Part shown: positions 46,474 through 59,153 of the stretch, piece after piece
Position numbering within the stretch: the stretch's first letter is position 1
Layout of the letters: each line of letters opens with the position of its first letter
Position numbers and translations under genes: made by a program
The notes under the pieces: generated by a model
Databases searched by the model: none
Seen by the model: only the letters and a program-made list of their open reading frames with translations
Told to the model about the DNA's origin: nothing
NCBI GenBank assembly: GCA_022432975.1
Contig: CM039509.1
Span: 24,707,432 to 24,771,431 of the forward strand
Source: Begonia masoniana
Lineage: Eukaryota > Streptophyta > Magnoliopsida > Cucurbitales > Begoniaceae
Length of the DNA stretch: 64,000 bases
Reading direction: 5' to 3'

Positions 46474-46861
46474 TGTTGCACCTGCTTCATGAAAAAAAAA
46501 AAGGTTATTTGGTAAATTTTATAGTAGGAAAACAAAATGAGTGTTATTAGTAGGTGTGTTTGTGGAAGGTTACTGTTTTTTGTAATGTTTTTCTTACCGT
46601 CGATTTGAAAGGAAGAGAGGGAGACATTCTAATGAGGGTTTAGGGTTTAGAGGAGTGGAGAGCAACTTCAATATTTATCTTGGCATTTTACAAACTCGTA
46701 TGTTTTTCTTATGAATAGTAGTATTTCCCAATCTACAGTTTAGCCGGACTTGTGGTGTAGTTTGTTTACTGTTTGGAGTATTTGCGCTGCTTTCTTTTCA
46801 TTGAGTGCAAGGGACTACCAGCAGAACTGGAAAACTTGCCGGAGGAGATTGAAGTGCAACA
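46474..46861 (+). repeat. 3' LTR of Q
   Basis: TGTTGCACCTGC to GAAGTGCAACA, 388 bp. Closely related to the LTR at 59596-59972 through GGTTATTTGGTAAATTTTAT, GGTTTAGAGGAGTGGAGAGC, GGACTTGTGGTGTAGTT and GGGACTACCAG. Confidence 0.88.
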
Positions 46862-47480
46862 CTTTCATAGTGCAAGCATATACTATTCAATTGAACAAAG
46901 ACATCACTACCACTGGATCACTATCCACTACTGCAAATGACATGAGGGAAGAACATGACCCCAAATAAATATGTACCAAGTCCAAACAACCTGCCTTAAA
47001 AAGATTATTAAACTAACCGAAGATGTCTAACTACCAGTTGTACAATATAGTAAGTACTATTGATGAAACAACAACAAAAAAGTTGTCCAAATAAGACCTG
47101 GGTTTTTTATAATGGAGCTTGTGTTGCAAGATTGTTGGGTTTCTAAGAGAAACCAGCTGCCACGGAAGACAAAAGTAAAACATCAATTTCATTGCAAATT
47201 ATTTTCTGGATTTGGATTGCAACATTTAATATGTATTTTGTGATAACTGCAGTTAAAAATAAAGGTCAAAATCTTTTATTAAACAAATAATAAAAATATT
47301 CGAGCAAATAACACGAAAATAAGATATTTTATTATGCAATTCAAAACATTTTTATTTAGCATGCTACTTTTATATAAAAAAAATTCTAATCTTTTATTTC
47401 TTTGTTGTTTTTGCATTATGGAACCAATCTACATATCTTCCGCTTCAAGGTTCATTTTGCAACTCTAAAATATTTGATTT
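46862..47480 (+). other. Intergenic stretch, nothing recognised
   Basis: AT-rich sequence after the Q LTR with no open frame, RNA gene or element terminus that could be supported. From 47395 it resembles 47515-47570, as noted in the findings. Confidence 0.6.
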
Positions 47481-47499
47481 AAATCTATCACTTTCATAC

Positions 47500-50010
47500 A
47501 ACAACATTTTATAACTTTGTTTATTTCTTTGGTTGTCTTTACCATTGTGGAACCAATTGATATATCTTCTGATTCATCGATCAACGAGTCTATTGTTGAC
47601 AGTGTGGGCTCTAACAACATCAATGAAATGAACATTTTAAATCATGTGTCGTCTCATTGCCATGATATCTCTCCAATTTCACTTGAAGCATCTATTGTTT
47701 AATCACAATGTTTTGTTGTTAAAAGTAGTACACATGCCTATACCAAAGATCAAGCTTCAAATGATTTGCGTGACATGTTATCTATCAATTTGGGTGCACC
47801 ATCAGGGTTTAAACGTAAAGAACAAGCATCAATGAAGAGAAATACACGTATTAGAACTAATAGTTTCTCTAAAGTTAAGCACACAAACTTTACTACTTTC
47901 TTTGTCACAAATCAAACCATTAATCAATCTAAACTATACAATAGATCTTCAAAGTGTAAAGACAAATATATAAAGAATGAAGATTCTAAAGTTGGTGGTC
48001 TTCTTTTCCATCCAACTCCACAAAACTTGAAACAAAATGATGAAGGTTGCAACCCTAACCTGACAAGATACGCATCTTTGAGTATTGAGGATGATCATGA
48101 AGAAAACATCAATGGTGGAAAGTCTACTTCGCCATAGGTAGATGTATGACTTCAATTGTCCTTTCGTTAGAAGCCTTTTTTTTAAATAACTTATAGTTTG
48201 TACTTTTATTTTCAAGAAAAGTTACTTTTGTGTCTTTTTGTTGTAAATTACAACTTTATATTAAATAATTTTCTTGAATGTTAGTAAAGTAATTTTATTT
48301 TGTTATTTTATATATTTATAAGTATGCATTTATTTAAAAGTGCATTTTCTTAGATGTTACATTTCTTAAATTTTGTCTCTTAAAAAAATGTTCATGTTTT
48401 ACAATAGTAGGCTTAAAAATTAAACTTTTTGTTTCTAGATGTCCAAGAGACCTTTATAGGATTTACAATAAACTAAGTTCAACAGTAGGTTTAAAATTTA
48501 AACTTTTTGTTTCTAGATGTCCAAGAGACCTTTATAGCATTCACAATAACTAAGTCCATGAAGATTGTTAATTATAAAAGGAAACCAGAAGCCTATGTTT
48601 TTCAAAAGAATAGTTGTCTTTAGGTTCTAAGAGTGCTAACAAAATGTGTGAGGAAGTATTGAAAGAGAAAAAGGAAAAAAAGGTTTTCTTATGCTGAAAG
48701 ATCGAGAAGAAAATCAGATCATTCTTATCATTCGCAAGCAAAATTAATATACAAGTTGGACGTCATTGACCATACAAATTCTGATCTTTTGTTGAGAGAT
48801 GAGACTGACCCAATTTTTAAATTGGAAGACCGATGAATTCACTAAAGAAGAAAAAGAATATATTAGGTTTTCGAGAGTTCACGTTAAGAAGTTTGTTTAT
48901 GTAGAGAAAAAAAAACAGAAGTACTACTAATATTTTTCAAGGACTTGAACTTCACACTGGAGTTTTTAATGCACATGAACATAATATTATTGTGAATTGC
49001 ATTTATAGGATACAAAAAATGGGTGAAGAATGTTGACTTAGAGGTTAGAATCATAATTCTTTCTTGTGTTGAAAATGATTATAAATTGAAAGAAATTGTA
49101 TGTTAGAGTAGTTATAATACACTATAAGTTGATGAGAATCTCATTGAATATTTTTTTTTTTTGCAGAAAGAACATATTCTGTTCTTCGAAAGTTGATGCG
49201 TGGCAAAGAGCGTATGACGATATAATTCGGTTGTTGTTACAATTATGCAGTGGTATGGTTATTTCTTTTTTTGTACTCATTCCGTATCTTTCAACTAGAA
49301 AGAAAATTGATTACAATTTCAAAACTATTTAGTTGTAACTTCTTATTAACAAGACAACAAAGGAAACCCACCAAGTATAATGCGAGACAAAGAAGTTGAT
49401 TTACTTCCTCCATTATTTAAGAAAATGATCAAAAAGATGGTTTGATGGCGTATTCTACTGGTTGATATTGTCCCTAACAGCTGCATAGTGAATATATATA
49501 ACGAAGGTGATTGCATTTCTCCACACATGGATCATCATGACTTTATTAGACCATTTTGCACTGTCTCCTTATTGGATGAATGCAATATAATTTTTGGTAT
49601 TAATCTAAAAACAGTCAATCCAAAAGAGTTCATTAGGCCAATTTCCATTTCTTTGCTTCTCAGGTAAATCAAAACTCCTACATTTTCTCTACTACACTCA
49701 ACCTTTTTTGTTTTTGTTTTGTTTTTTTTACATCTCGTGTTTATTGCTTTTTAGTTGCATGCTTATTTAAAATACTAATGGAACTAACATTGCAAAACAT
49801 TGTGTTCCTAGTGTTCCACAAAAAAGTTTGCTTTCATATTTCTTCAAAATAAAGTATAATTTTAATCATATTTATACTTTCATCATTTGTTTAATTTATT
49901 GATCATAATTTTGCCTCTTTATTCTTGAAGGATTTCTGTTACTTTTCAAAAAAATGGATAATCGAAAACTGTCATACAATTTCTTCACCAATCCAAAGCT
50001 TGAATGAATC
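47500..50010 (+). pseudogene. ALKBH9/10-like 2OG-Fe(II) oxygenase pseudogene
   Basis: Ordered exon-like fragments match plant AlkB-homolog RNA demethylases, which remove N6-methyl groups from mRNA using iron and 2-oxoglutarate. They are: a low-complexity N-terminal part (47517-48136), EEKEYIRFSRVHVKKFVYVE (about 48840), GLELHTGVFNAHEHNIIV (48941), RTYSVLRKLMRGKERMTI then FGCCYNYA (about 49167-49245), NKGNPPSIMRDKEVDLLPPL and CIVNIYNEGDCISPHMDHHD (49350-49663), AKHCVPSVP (about 49792), and RISVTFQKMDNRKLSYNF (about 49930). The iron ligands HMD and the later His are present. Stops at 49223-49225 (TAA) and 49443-49445 (TGA) and other breaks mean it is not translated whole. Introns are retained, so it is not a processed copy. 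Confidence 0.85.
48409..48556 (+). repeat. Tandem duplication of about 75 bp, intron/exon boundary
   Basis: Two adjacent copies share TTTAAACTTTTTGTTTCTAG, ATGTCCAAGAGACCTTTATA and ACAATAA/CTAAGT. The TTTCTAG then ATGTCCAAGAG junction looks like a splice acceptor and exon start of the ALKBH-like gene (reading DVQETFIAFTITKSMKIV in the second copy), so the exon start has been duplicated. Confidence 0.75.
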
Positions 50011-50014
50011 GTAC

Positions 50015-50424
50015 CGCTTGACTATCATGGTTGGTTAGTAACTGAACATCTGTGTGACATTGATCGTACACCACATCACCAAATTGATCATCATTGTAAT
50101 GTAAAGAGCTAAAATAGATACAATTATGAAGAAACAATAATATTTTGTGCGATCAATGACTCATAAGAATTTTTTGTCAACTTTATTAAATATTGTTGTT
50201 GTGATTGTTGTTTCTATGCTTCGAAATTTTGTTAAATATTTAAAGTTATGCTTCGTTGCAGTGTATAAATATAATTGCATTAACTTAAAAACAGTAATCA
50301 TATATTTTCTAATGAAATATTCTATTACAATCAAACTACAACTTTTTTAACTTATTTTGTATTTTAGTCTTTCAAATTTAACGTTAAATATAATATATTG
50401 AAGTTTTATAAAAAATTTGCTCAT
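50015..50424 (+). other. AT-rich stretch after the ALKBH-like pseudogene
   Basis: It contains LTEHLCDIDRTPHHQIDH-like readings near 50035 but no supported gene. The remainder is AT-rich. Confidence 0.5.
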
Positions 50425-50461
50425 AACGCGTACGCGCATCGCAAGTAGAAAACAAACTAGT
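50425..50461 (+). mobile_element. Possible Helitron 3' terminus
   Basis: The palindrome CGCGTACGCG is followed by CATCGCAAGTAGAAAAC and ends CTAG before T. Plant Helitrons end with a GC-rich hairpin of the CGCGCATTGCGCG type a short distance before CTRR, inserted between A and T. The matching TC-type 5' end was not found, so this is a suggestion that the ALKBH-like fragment was carried by a Helitron. Confidence 0.4.
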
Positions 50462-50899
50462 TTTTTAAAAAAAATCTAGAAGAAATAATATTAAACTAAA
50501 ATACATTAAAAGAAATTAATATAAGATATAAATGATGATGATTTGATGGGTTTCTGATTGATGTTATGTATTTCAATGAATCCAGATTGATAGATTACAA
50601 TGGCTGTCAACTATATTTTATCAGACTATTTCTATAATTTGTCAGACAATGTAAAGCAAAAACTCTCACTGACTTATGTCCGTCCAGGAGGCATTTACAA
50701 CCTCAAGAAAGAGCAGGAAATGCAAACAAAATTTCATGTGACTACAGATTAAGACTGGAAACTAACTTAACACTACTTTAAAGAGTATATAATTTAGCTG
50801 GTGTACATTCTCTACTAAACCTGGCATAATTTATTGACGCACATCTTGAGTTAACAAAAGATCATTTTACTACACAGCTACCAGAGACTACACGAACGC
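50462..50899 (-). other. 3' flank of the TTC27-like gene
   Basis: Downstream, on the minus strand, of the TAG at 50902-50900. No coding content. It probably includes the former 3' untranslated region; no clear polyadenylation signal was chosen. Confidence 0.4.
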
Positions 50900-53337
50900 C
50901 TACCTCGTACAATCTCGGAGCATTGCCCTCACTTCGTTTAAGCAAGCTTCAAGATCTCCGAATTCTTTTGTACCTGAGAAATTATCTGCCAGCAATTCCA
51001 TTAACATCGCTTAAATCTTATCAAAAGTCCTAATAATATCATAAAACAGTAAATGCAGTGTGCAATTAAATCACCAAAGTGGGTGAGCAACACTTCAATC
51101 ATTTTGCTAACAATCATATGACAAGGTTTAAATTACAAGTATGTAAAATTTCAGGGTTTGTAGACGTCTATAACCTCTAAGTTCAGGATTTTTCATAAAT
51201 TTTACCTTCAATATTTTTTTAACTAATTTAAATCTATATATTTCTTCTACAAATACCATTATGACGTCTACACCATCTTGACCCTGAAGCGCAGGGTCTG
51301 GCCCTAACCTAAATCCTACAAAACTAGTCACGGCTCCCAAACCCCGACCTAGCTCTCACAAAAAGGCTGGCTGAGCAAAAGGTCGGTCTTTGGGCAAGAT
51401 GGCAAAATAATGTCAACTTACACCCCAAGTCTCTCAATCTAAACATATTCAAATTCAGTAAACGTTTCTTACCTGTTTAAGGGTACTTTTAAGGTGCATT
51501 TCAGCCGCAAACAGTTCACGTTAGCTACCATTAGATTTCGAAATTTCCATGTAAACCTTGCAAAGTTCCACGGATGCTTGAGAGAACTTTTTAAATCTAT
51601 TCTCATCTTTCCATAAATCAACTCCCTGAAAAAGAAAAAGGGATGAAACCCCAACGACTATTCAATATAAAATAACTCCATGTTTTCATTTACTTTAAAG
51701 ACAGATAATCCACCTTCCCTTCTTAAGCTTGCAATGTTTTATCTTTTAGACAACAATTCTTTATTTGATAAAAAGGCAAAACATGATCACTTACACCTGT
51801 GAAATTATAAACACTGAATTTTCTTTACATTGCCCGCATTTTTGTTACTCATTGACATTAGGCACATAGTTACAAACAACAAGATTTAATTTGAGTTGGT
51901 ATTACCTGATATGATCTAACTTGCTTTAGAAGGGCTTCAGAGCACATGATAAGATCTCCTTTGATTTTATGCCATCTTGCATATATGCCCCAGAAATCAG
52001 CTCCACTACCACTTCGAACTATCTATAAAATAAACCAAAACAACATCTATTAATTTCTCATAACCACTCATTTGATCATTCAGAACAAAAGCAAGATAGG
52101 ATTGCATATGTTCCATATCACAGAAATATAACGAGATTAAAACACAACTGAACTTTAAGAAAAACTTTTGAAAAGAAACGAGCATTTTTTTTATAAGAAA
52201 CAACAATTGTATTTTTATGTATTAACTGAACTCAAAAAAAAATCACAACCATTAAAAAAATTTCCAACTAACCATGAGATTCAGAAAAAATTCAGAATGA
52301 AATTAAAGCTTTTAGTCAGTCAAATCAATCAACAATAAACTCTTTATGGTGTTTTCAACATGCATTGATGTACACCCATTGAGTGACTGACGCCATTGCG
52401 TAGTTTCAGCTATCCAAAATATCAAAAATTACCTGCTACTGAAAATAGTTTAGATATTTTACCAGAAAAATATCAAAAAGAAATTAGTAGTTTGATTACA
52501 CTAGGATAAACAAAAATGTTCTCGCTAGGAAACAAAAATGTACAAAAATGTCACCAACAACAAATTGACTATTCTCTCCAGGAAACAAATAAGATGGATA
52601 CAGAATTCAAGGAGCAGCTATTTACTAATTCAAGCAATAAAAAATGTTCTCGCTAGTTATAAATAGCTAGAACCTTCTGTTTTTTTTTTTTTTATCTTGA
52701 TTGCATGTTATCAATACTCAAAAAATCTGTAATCTTTCAATCAAAAAATTCCCTTGATCACGCTAAATAATGTGTTCTTTAAACATTACTCAGAAGAACA
52801 ACAATGGCCAATAACACGTTCACACCTCTAATACACTAGTATAGGCAACAACAATTGATATATGATAAGAAGCACATTAAATCTACTGCGTCACTATGTG
52901 ACATTTCATACCAAAACCATTAGTGTTATGTTTCTATTCACGGGGCCAATGCGTTATAGCTCACAACTTTTAAGTTATTGGCTTGGATACAATAAATAAA
53001 AACAATTAGGTAGAAATGAATTAAAAAAAAAACAAAAAGAAATTATCCACACCTTCTGTAGAACTTTACCCAATAACTCCACCATAACCTCGGTTTCCCA
53101 TCTTTTTCTAGTTTCGGACTCTAGATGTGTTTTGTCATTCAATGAATCTTCTGAAATTTCCTTTATGATAATGGAATCAATTTGACTGATACCATTATCA
53201 TCAAGTTTCCGCATAGTAGACACATAATGGCTCCTCCAAAACCTTCCCTCCACATCTATCATTATTCTCTCCAGCAACTCGACATCAACTTTCTTATTGC
53301 TTGTCAAATCCAACACCATATGTGTAGCTTCCACAGC

Positions 53338-55564
53338 CTTACAAGAGAAAGCATCACATCATTCATAAAGGAAACAAAGTTCTACAAAAAAAAATTTAAC
53401 TCGAAGAAACTTGACATTGATCATTGATCTTGTAGAGCTCAGATTTAGCTTGAAGCATTGCACCTCTTTTTCAAATGTATTTGCACAACTAGTTAAAAAA
53501 ATTCACAAAATATTACCAGTGACTAAATTTCACTCCCTCTTCAGAAAAATGAAAAAATAAAATAAAATCCTGACGAACATTTTGACAAAGAAACAAAAAC
53601 AAGTAGAAACGATGCAAAATATAATAGCCGGCATTATAACCTGTGGTGGTCAAACGAAAATCAACAATTTTTCTTAAAATTTGGAAAGATTTCAAATTTT
53701 ATCAAACCAAAACCAAAGATCAGTTTTGACCAGTGCTCCAGCTAAAAGGATCAGATTTGATTCCATTATTAGGGTATATTTTCATTTTAAATTCAAATGT
53801 ATCATTTACATATTTCCCTCCTAGATTATAGTGTTTATTTTTCGAAGTTTACAATTTTCCTAATTCGTTAGGTCTATAAAAGAAGGTTGTAAGTTTCTGC
53901 TAAGCATTAAATGAGACGGAAGATTTAGGAGACTAAGATTTCATTTGCAAGGACGACCCACCCCCTGTCCAACTGATCCTCCTCCATCATTCTCCCTCAC
54001 TTGGAAAAATCTCTGCAATCACGGCAATTTGGGATTTGAACATCTATCACCCGTTTTAACACCAACTTACACGGACAACCTACAATTCTTATAAAAAATT
54101 GCAACTGACGGTAGAGGTGCACCACTTTATCATCATCAACCATGACCAATAGTTGGGAGCACACTCTTCGTGCTGAATTCATTTACAGCCTTATTTAGGG
54201 AAACCCTTTTATTTTTATGAGTGGGTTGCCACCCCGTATCCAAAGTATTAGATACTTTCTAATGTTTATGATTATGATTTTACTCTCACAAGACTTAATT
54301 TTGGACACATACCAGCCCATATTGCAGTCAAGTCCCCACCTAGGACATATAAGGGTCCACCATTGACACTTCATTCTGCCCATGAACAATAAAGGATGTA
54401 TTGAAGCATTTTCCATACCAAGCAGTTGAGCAATCTTATAATCGTCAAACAATCAATTGTCACAGACACGCAGACAGGAATATACAAAAAAGTACACTTT
54501 AACAACTCAAAATGTTAACCCAGGATAACCTAATGAGCCTTCTATCTAGGTCTCATCCACAACGCTAGCAAATTTCTCATGTGACCCTTAAGCTTATAAA
54601 ATTCTCGCTCTCTCATTCATGCTTTAAAATTCTCCCTCCCTCCCTCGATGTAGAAAATCAGGTTGACAACTGAACCATAAAATTGTATTTCAAACACAAT
54701 TCTCCATAGAAGCTTTCAACTAAGCATGTTCACTCCAAATTAAGCTATTTGAGCTTTTTTAAGTTTGAAAATGCAATACAAATTTTACCTACAAACCCAT
54801 TTGACCAAAGCATGAGTGCACTAAGAGGAATGTGATAGGCCCCCGATATGATACACATGCAAAAAAGGCCTAAGAAACAAAAGAGGGACCAGCTGGAAGG
54901 TGCGAAGGGGAGTGGGGAGGCAGGGGGAATTTGTTCTGTTAGGGGATAGATTGTGGGGCATGAGAAGATATAAATATGAGGAAAAATAAAGGAGGGCGTG
55001 GAGAATCTGGTTAGTGAATGGGTGTACCGAGTCTCCTGAAAACTTGTGAGCTTGTATCCCTAGGATGGAAGGAGTATCATGAATACAATTCTCTCTTGTT
55101 TTCTCTATCTTTTTCTTTTTGTTATCTCTGTTTGCTCTCTGGGTAGAATAATGTAGTCTATGAATTTCAACAATGAAGATATATTGCAACAATAGACGAT
55201 ATTTCAACAATAAAGCACTATTGCAAAGGACCTTCTGCACATCTCTATTGCAAAACTAAAAAAATAAATGAATTTGGTGTGGGGTTTTCCGCCCTCTGGT
55301 TGCTATCCATGGCTAAAGAAGCGTCGAAAACTTGACAAAAAGTTGGATGGAAACTAACGAACGGTGCAGTTTGTATTTAGCTATTAGATGAGTTTTTGAA
55401 AAGAAATTTAGTTTAAGGTTCTCAATGTTTCTACTCTAGTTTAGGGGGTAAAGTGCATTTTTCCATATAAAATGTATTTATATTTTTAGAAAAGGACATC
55501 AAGGGGCAGACATTTAATCTCATACCAGAAGAAATTTCAGCATCCACGACAGAGATTAGCATAC
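53338..55564 (-). other. Large intron of the TTC27-like gene
   Basis: About 2.2 kb without exon matches. It contains an LTR-like segment at 54831-55172. The piece at about 53900-54480 has short open frames without family resemblance. Confidence 0.7.
54831..55172 (+). mobile_element. Solo-LTR-like insertion in the intron
   Basis: It runs from TGTGATAGGCCCCCGATATG to ATGAATTTCAACA, with internal GGGGATAGATTGTGGGGCAT, TATAAATATGAGG (TATA-like), TACAATTCTCTCTTGTTTTC and TGTTATCTCTGTTTGC, a typical plant LTR promoter/R/U5 wording. No 5-bp target duplication was confirmed, so the borders are approximate. Confidence 0.5.
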
Positions 55565-56806
55565 CTGACTAATATTGCCCACATCCATAGCAACATGGCT
55601 ATAGTTGTCCCACAACTGCCAGCTGTTTCGTCTGTTAAAAATACTGTCAGCTCCAATACATATCTCACCTTTGCAATGACAGCTAAAAGTCCTCTTTTGT
55701 CTATTAGTGACTATCTAAATCAAGAAATTGAAAATGTACTTTTCATATAAATTTTTGTTTTTATGAGAATAAAGAATGAAGATCGAACTTGTATTTCAGG
55801 GCTTCTTTAAATACAATGAAAGCTTCTTTGTTCCTTTTCTTGATCATATGCCTGTACCACAAACAAAAATGGATTGTATTTAACTCAGCATAATGAACAG
55901 AACAGATAATTTCCATTCACCTTCATAGAAACCATTCTTCTTATATTCCAGAAAAGTGAAAACGATTCACTAACATATTGTTCTCTAATGTTCAATGGAT
56001 TTAGAAATAAAGAAAAAATTAGCACAAAATATGAATGTTCATATACGGTATTCCTCATAAAAAGACTTATTAAGGACATGGCACACCTACTCACTGGTCA
56101 AATAGGTCATTCCAATACATAACTACATAGTTTGTGTCTAATCAACTCTAAAAATGAATTTAGCATTGTATTATGGAAAAAAAGAGCAGAGAGAGTAAAG
56201 TAATAAATCATGGTAACATACAAACAAGCGACATTATTCCAAGCCTCTCCGTTTTCAGGATCAATTTGAACAGCACGAGTAAACCCATCCTATGCTTTTT
56301 CAATATCCTTAGCATGCAATTATTGCCAACAAATTGTTCACAAAAGTATGATAAAATAATAGAAAATAAATTGATATACATATAGATAAATGACCAGTAG
56401 AAGACAAAAAAGAACCTTCAACGCAGCAGCTCCTAGAGCAAACCAGCCATCTGGATATAGAGAATTCAAGGCCAATGCAGACTCCCTATAAAAATTTAGA
56501 GAATGCACTTCAGATAAAAACCAGTTAAATTGGTCATTATCTTTTGACATCATTCCAAATGCTTCAATCAAAACCTACCATCGTAATTGAGCCGTTTTAT
56601 AGTCCCCTTTATTGTATGCACTTCTAGTGAGGGATCTCTATGAAACATGAGAAGATCAATAAATCTAATAGTAGATTAGTCAAAGATTGATGTAAAAAGA
56701 AATAAAAGAGAAAAATATCACCAGCGCTCGGGCTGATCGATTGTTTGAAACCTCTAGGGCTTTCTCGTAGCAAGCATCATAAAGTGTAACATCACCAAGT
56801 GAGCAC

Positions 56807-58652
56807 CTAATTTTTTCCGTAATGAAAAATTTGAAATCACTTAAATTCAGTTCAAATCCCACTCTGAAAAAGATCAACGTTTTCCTTCTAATAAACAAAT
56901 TTTGTGCTAATTCATGTCATTTAGGGAGGGAGAACGAGCAATCCTAAAGGAGAAGAGTCCAAGCATATCTAAAATAATAATAAAAAAACAGTTTCTGATT
57001 TATTTGAATATAAAATACACTTTTGTTTCATGTATGTGATTTCTCGTAGTAAGCACCACTATTTGTAACATCACCTAGTGAGCACCTATATTTTGAACTC
57101 AATTAAAAAAATTTCAAGCATTTAAATTCAGTTCAAAGCCCCATTATGGAAGGATCAATATTTTTCTATTAAGAATCAAAATTTGCATAAATTTAAGTCG
57201 CTTTGGGAGGGAGAATAAGCAAATTTCCTCAAGGAAAAAAGTTCAAATATAACTTTCCAAAAATTGTAAATAAAATAAAAGGACATTTCTCAATTATTTT
57301 AATTGAAAATTCTCTTTTGTTTCGTTTCTATAGTTTGACCTCGTCATCTGCTACCATTTATGTCATCGCCTTGTGTTCTAAACGTCATCTTTGGGCCATA
57401 TACTTTATTCTCATTTCCACCTCAACGTATATTTATGACAGCATGCGTTTGAAAACAATAAGTTTAGTTAATCTACAGTTGCGTGAAGTTTACCAAGGCA
57501 ACCATATTGAATTATCTTTATCCATAACTCCTTAGTTTGAGTCATTGAAATTTATGTTATAAGCAAACCCATTTTTGAGGATCCACTTCACTGACTAAGA
57601 CAAATGAAGATGTCATTGATATTTTTACAGGCAATAAGTTGTTTCGCTCGTCGAATCCGGATCCATAAGTGACTCAACCAGAACCCACAACATATGATTG
57701 CAAGTCTGAATCAATTTAATAATATCATTTTATTTAAGGTATGCTAAGCCTCCACTGGAAGGCTAGCAACTATTACATCAAGAAGACTACAGTTAAATAA
57801 GGCACATAAGAGTTGTCTAAAGCCATTCGAAAAGGGAGGGAATTTGGAAGTTAGAGATGTTTACATAGAGGAAAGTTTAAGAGAAGAGGGATATCACAAA
57901 ATTAGGACATGGAATAGGATTGGAAAGAGAACAAGTCACTCCAAACGTTGGGATGCAGGTTATAACATTCTTGCATTCATAGATTAAGAAGTAATGTCAT
58001 TCTATAATTTCACTATTCCGTGAGTGAAATTGGGGCATGGAGTTAAAGTCCTATCAGTTGGCACCAAAGTGATGGCTCAAAAATCTGTGGTGACAGGATC
58101 ATGTTCTCGCAAAGACATAAGAATAGAATGGTCAAAAAGAAATAAGAGAATAAGGGATAGTATGGTTGATCAAGAGTACTTTGTCTTACTTTCTTAATAT
58201 TTTTTATGCCTTCCGCCTCTATCTTCAGTCAGATGACAACTGAAAATAATTATGAGGAATTTTAAGTGGTCTATAAGAATGCTTCAGAGAACAACTTTCA
58301 GGAAGAATAGGAAAGCTGGTTTAACAGCAAGGAAATTCGTTTCAGCAACTATTAGAAGGTTATCACAGTTTTTACTTTAATGCTACAATTAAAGAAAATT
58401 TCTCTCTTATTTCTTGTAAGGATTTTAGATACAACAAATTCATTCACAACCAAATTCAAATGTTTCCATTCTTAATTTGCATCTCATAAATGTGAATGCT
58501 AAGTTGAGATTGCTGCTAAGATAAACCTTCTAGTTCATAATATAACCTTTAAACATAAGTTTTAGTAGCATTTAAGGAGATTGAAAAAAAAAACAAACAA
58601 AAATAAACCATTCTTTCTTAGTGCAAAGGTCACAAAGAGGTTAGTTACTAAC
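56807..58652 (-). other. Intron of the TTC27-like gene with a partial exon duplicate
   Basis: About 1.8 kb. A diverged copy of the 56722-56806 exon and its upstream intron lies at 57037-57180. The remainder has no supported feature. Confidence 0.7.
57037..57180 (-). pseudogene. Duplicated, decayed TTC27 exon fragment
   Basis: The segment matches 56760-56900 (for example TAACATCACC(A/T)AGTGAGCACCTA and AAATTCAGTTCAAA(T/G)CCC). The duplicate covers the 5' half of the exon beginning GTGCTCACT and the adjoining intron. It has mutated coding sense and would disturb splicing if recognised. Confidence 0.75.
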
Positions 58653-58934
58653 CAGAGTCTGGAGTCATGGGGCACTTCAGATATCCGTGCATTGATGAGT
58701 TCAACAGCTGCTGATTTTTTCTCTAATAAGCTAGCCCCACAAGCCACATTAAACACCAATGTCAACAATGCATAATAATACAATTAATGTGCAGCAAAAT
58801 AAGAATTATCATACCGGTAGCATAAAATAAGATTATCCCACAACTCTAACTCCTCAAAAATTTTAGTAGCCTCCCCTATCAGACCGTAGCGTACTAATAG
58901 TTCTCCATATTCCCTGTACATATGAGAGATGGCA

Positions 58935-58957
58935 ATAGAGAGAGAGAGAGAGAGAGA
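58935..58957 (+). repeat. (AG)n microsatellite in an intron
   Basis: About 11 AG units next to the acceptor of the 58815-58913 exon. As CT on the coding strand it lies in the pyrimidine-rich part of the intron. Confidence 0.85.
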
Positions 58958-59153
58958 ATGTGCAAAGAGAATGAACTTTGAGGAAACAATGTAACAGGAT
59001 GACAATCCAACTAAAATATAAAATCATTTGCAGTGGGACGTTACGAGAGCAATTGTCTTACTTCCGCAAGGCAGGAAAAGTAGGTATATAGACCCCACAG
59101 CTAAAGGGAATTCTTGCTATCACTCCTGGGTAATCGGCGTAGACATCCAGAAC

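Larger units (their letters stand above)
50900..59153 (-). pseudogene. TTC27-like TPR protein gene, 3' portion, decayed
   Basis: Thirteen exons on the minus strand, with phases that join consistently, match the C-terminal half of tetratricopeptide repeat protein 27 (yeast Emw1 family): 59153-59062, 58913-58815, 58730-58653, 56806-56722, 56637-56579, 56485-56416, 56307-56222, 55851-55789, 55631-55565, 53337-53053, 52022-51906, 51625-51473 and about 50989-50900. Landmarks are VLDVYADYPGVIARIPFSCG, EYGELLVRYGLIGEATKIFE, NSLYPDGWFALGAAALK, GFTRAVQIDPENGEAWNNVA, DLIMCSEALLKQVRSYQ and the end EFGDLEACLNEVRAMLRDCT. The TPRs form a helical scaffold. Most splice sites are canonical. Two in-frame stops (56290-56292 TAG; 51521-51523 TAA), a lost acceptor before the last exon and absence of the N-terminal half indicate a pseudogene. 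Confidence 0.9.

Noticed and set aside
58581..58775. Plus-strand frame over a TTC27 exon
   Set aside because: Antisense shadow of the minus-strand exon 58653-58730.
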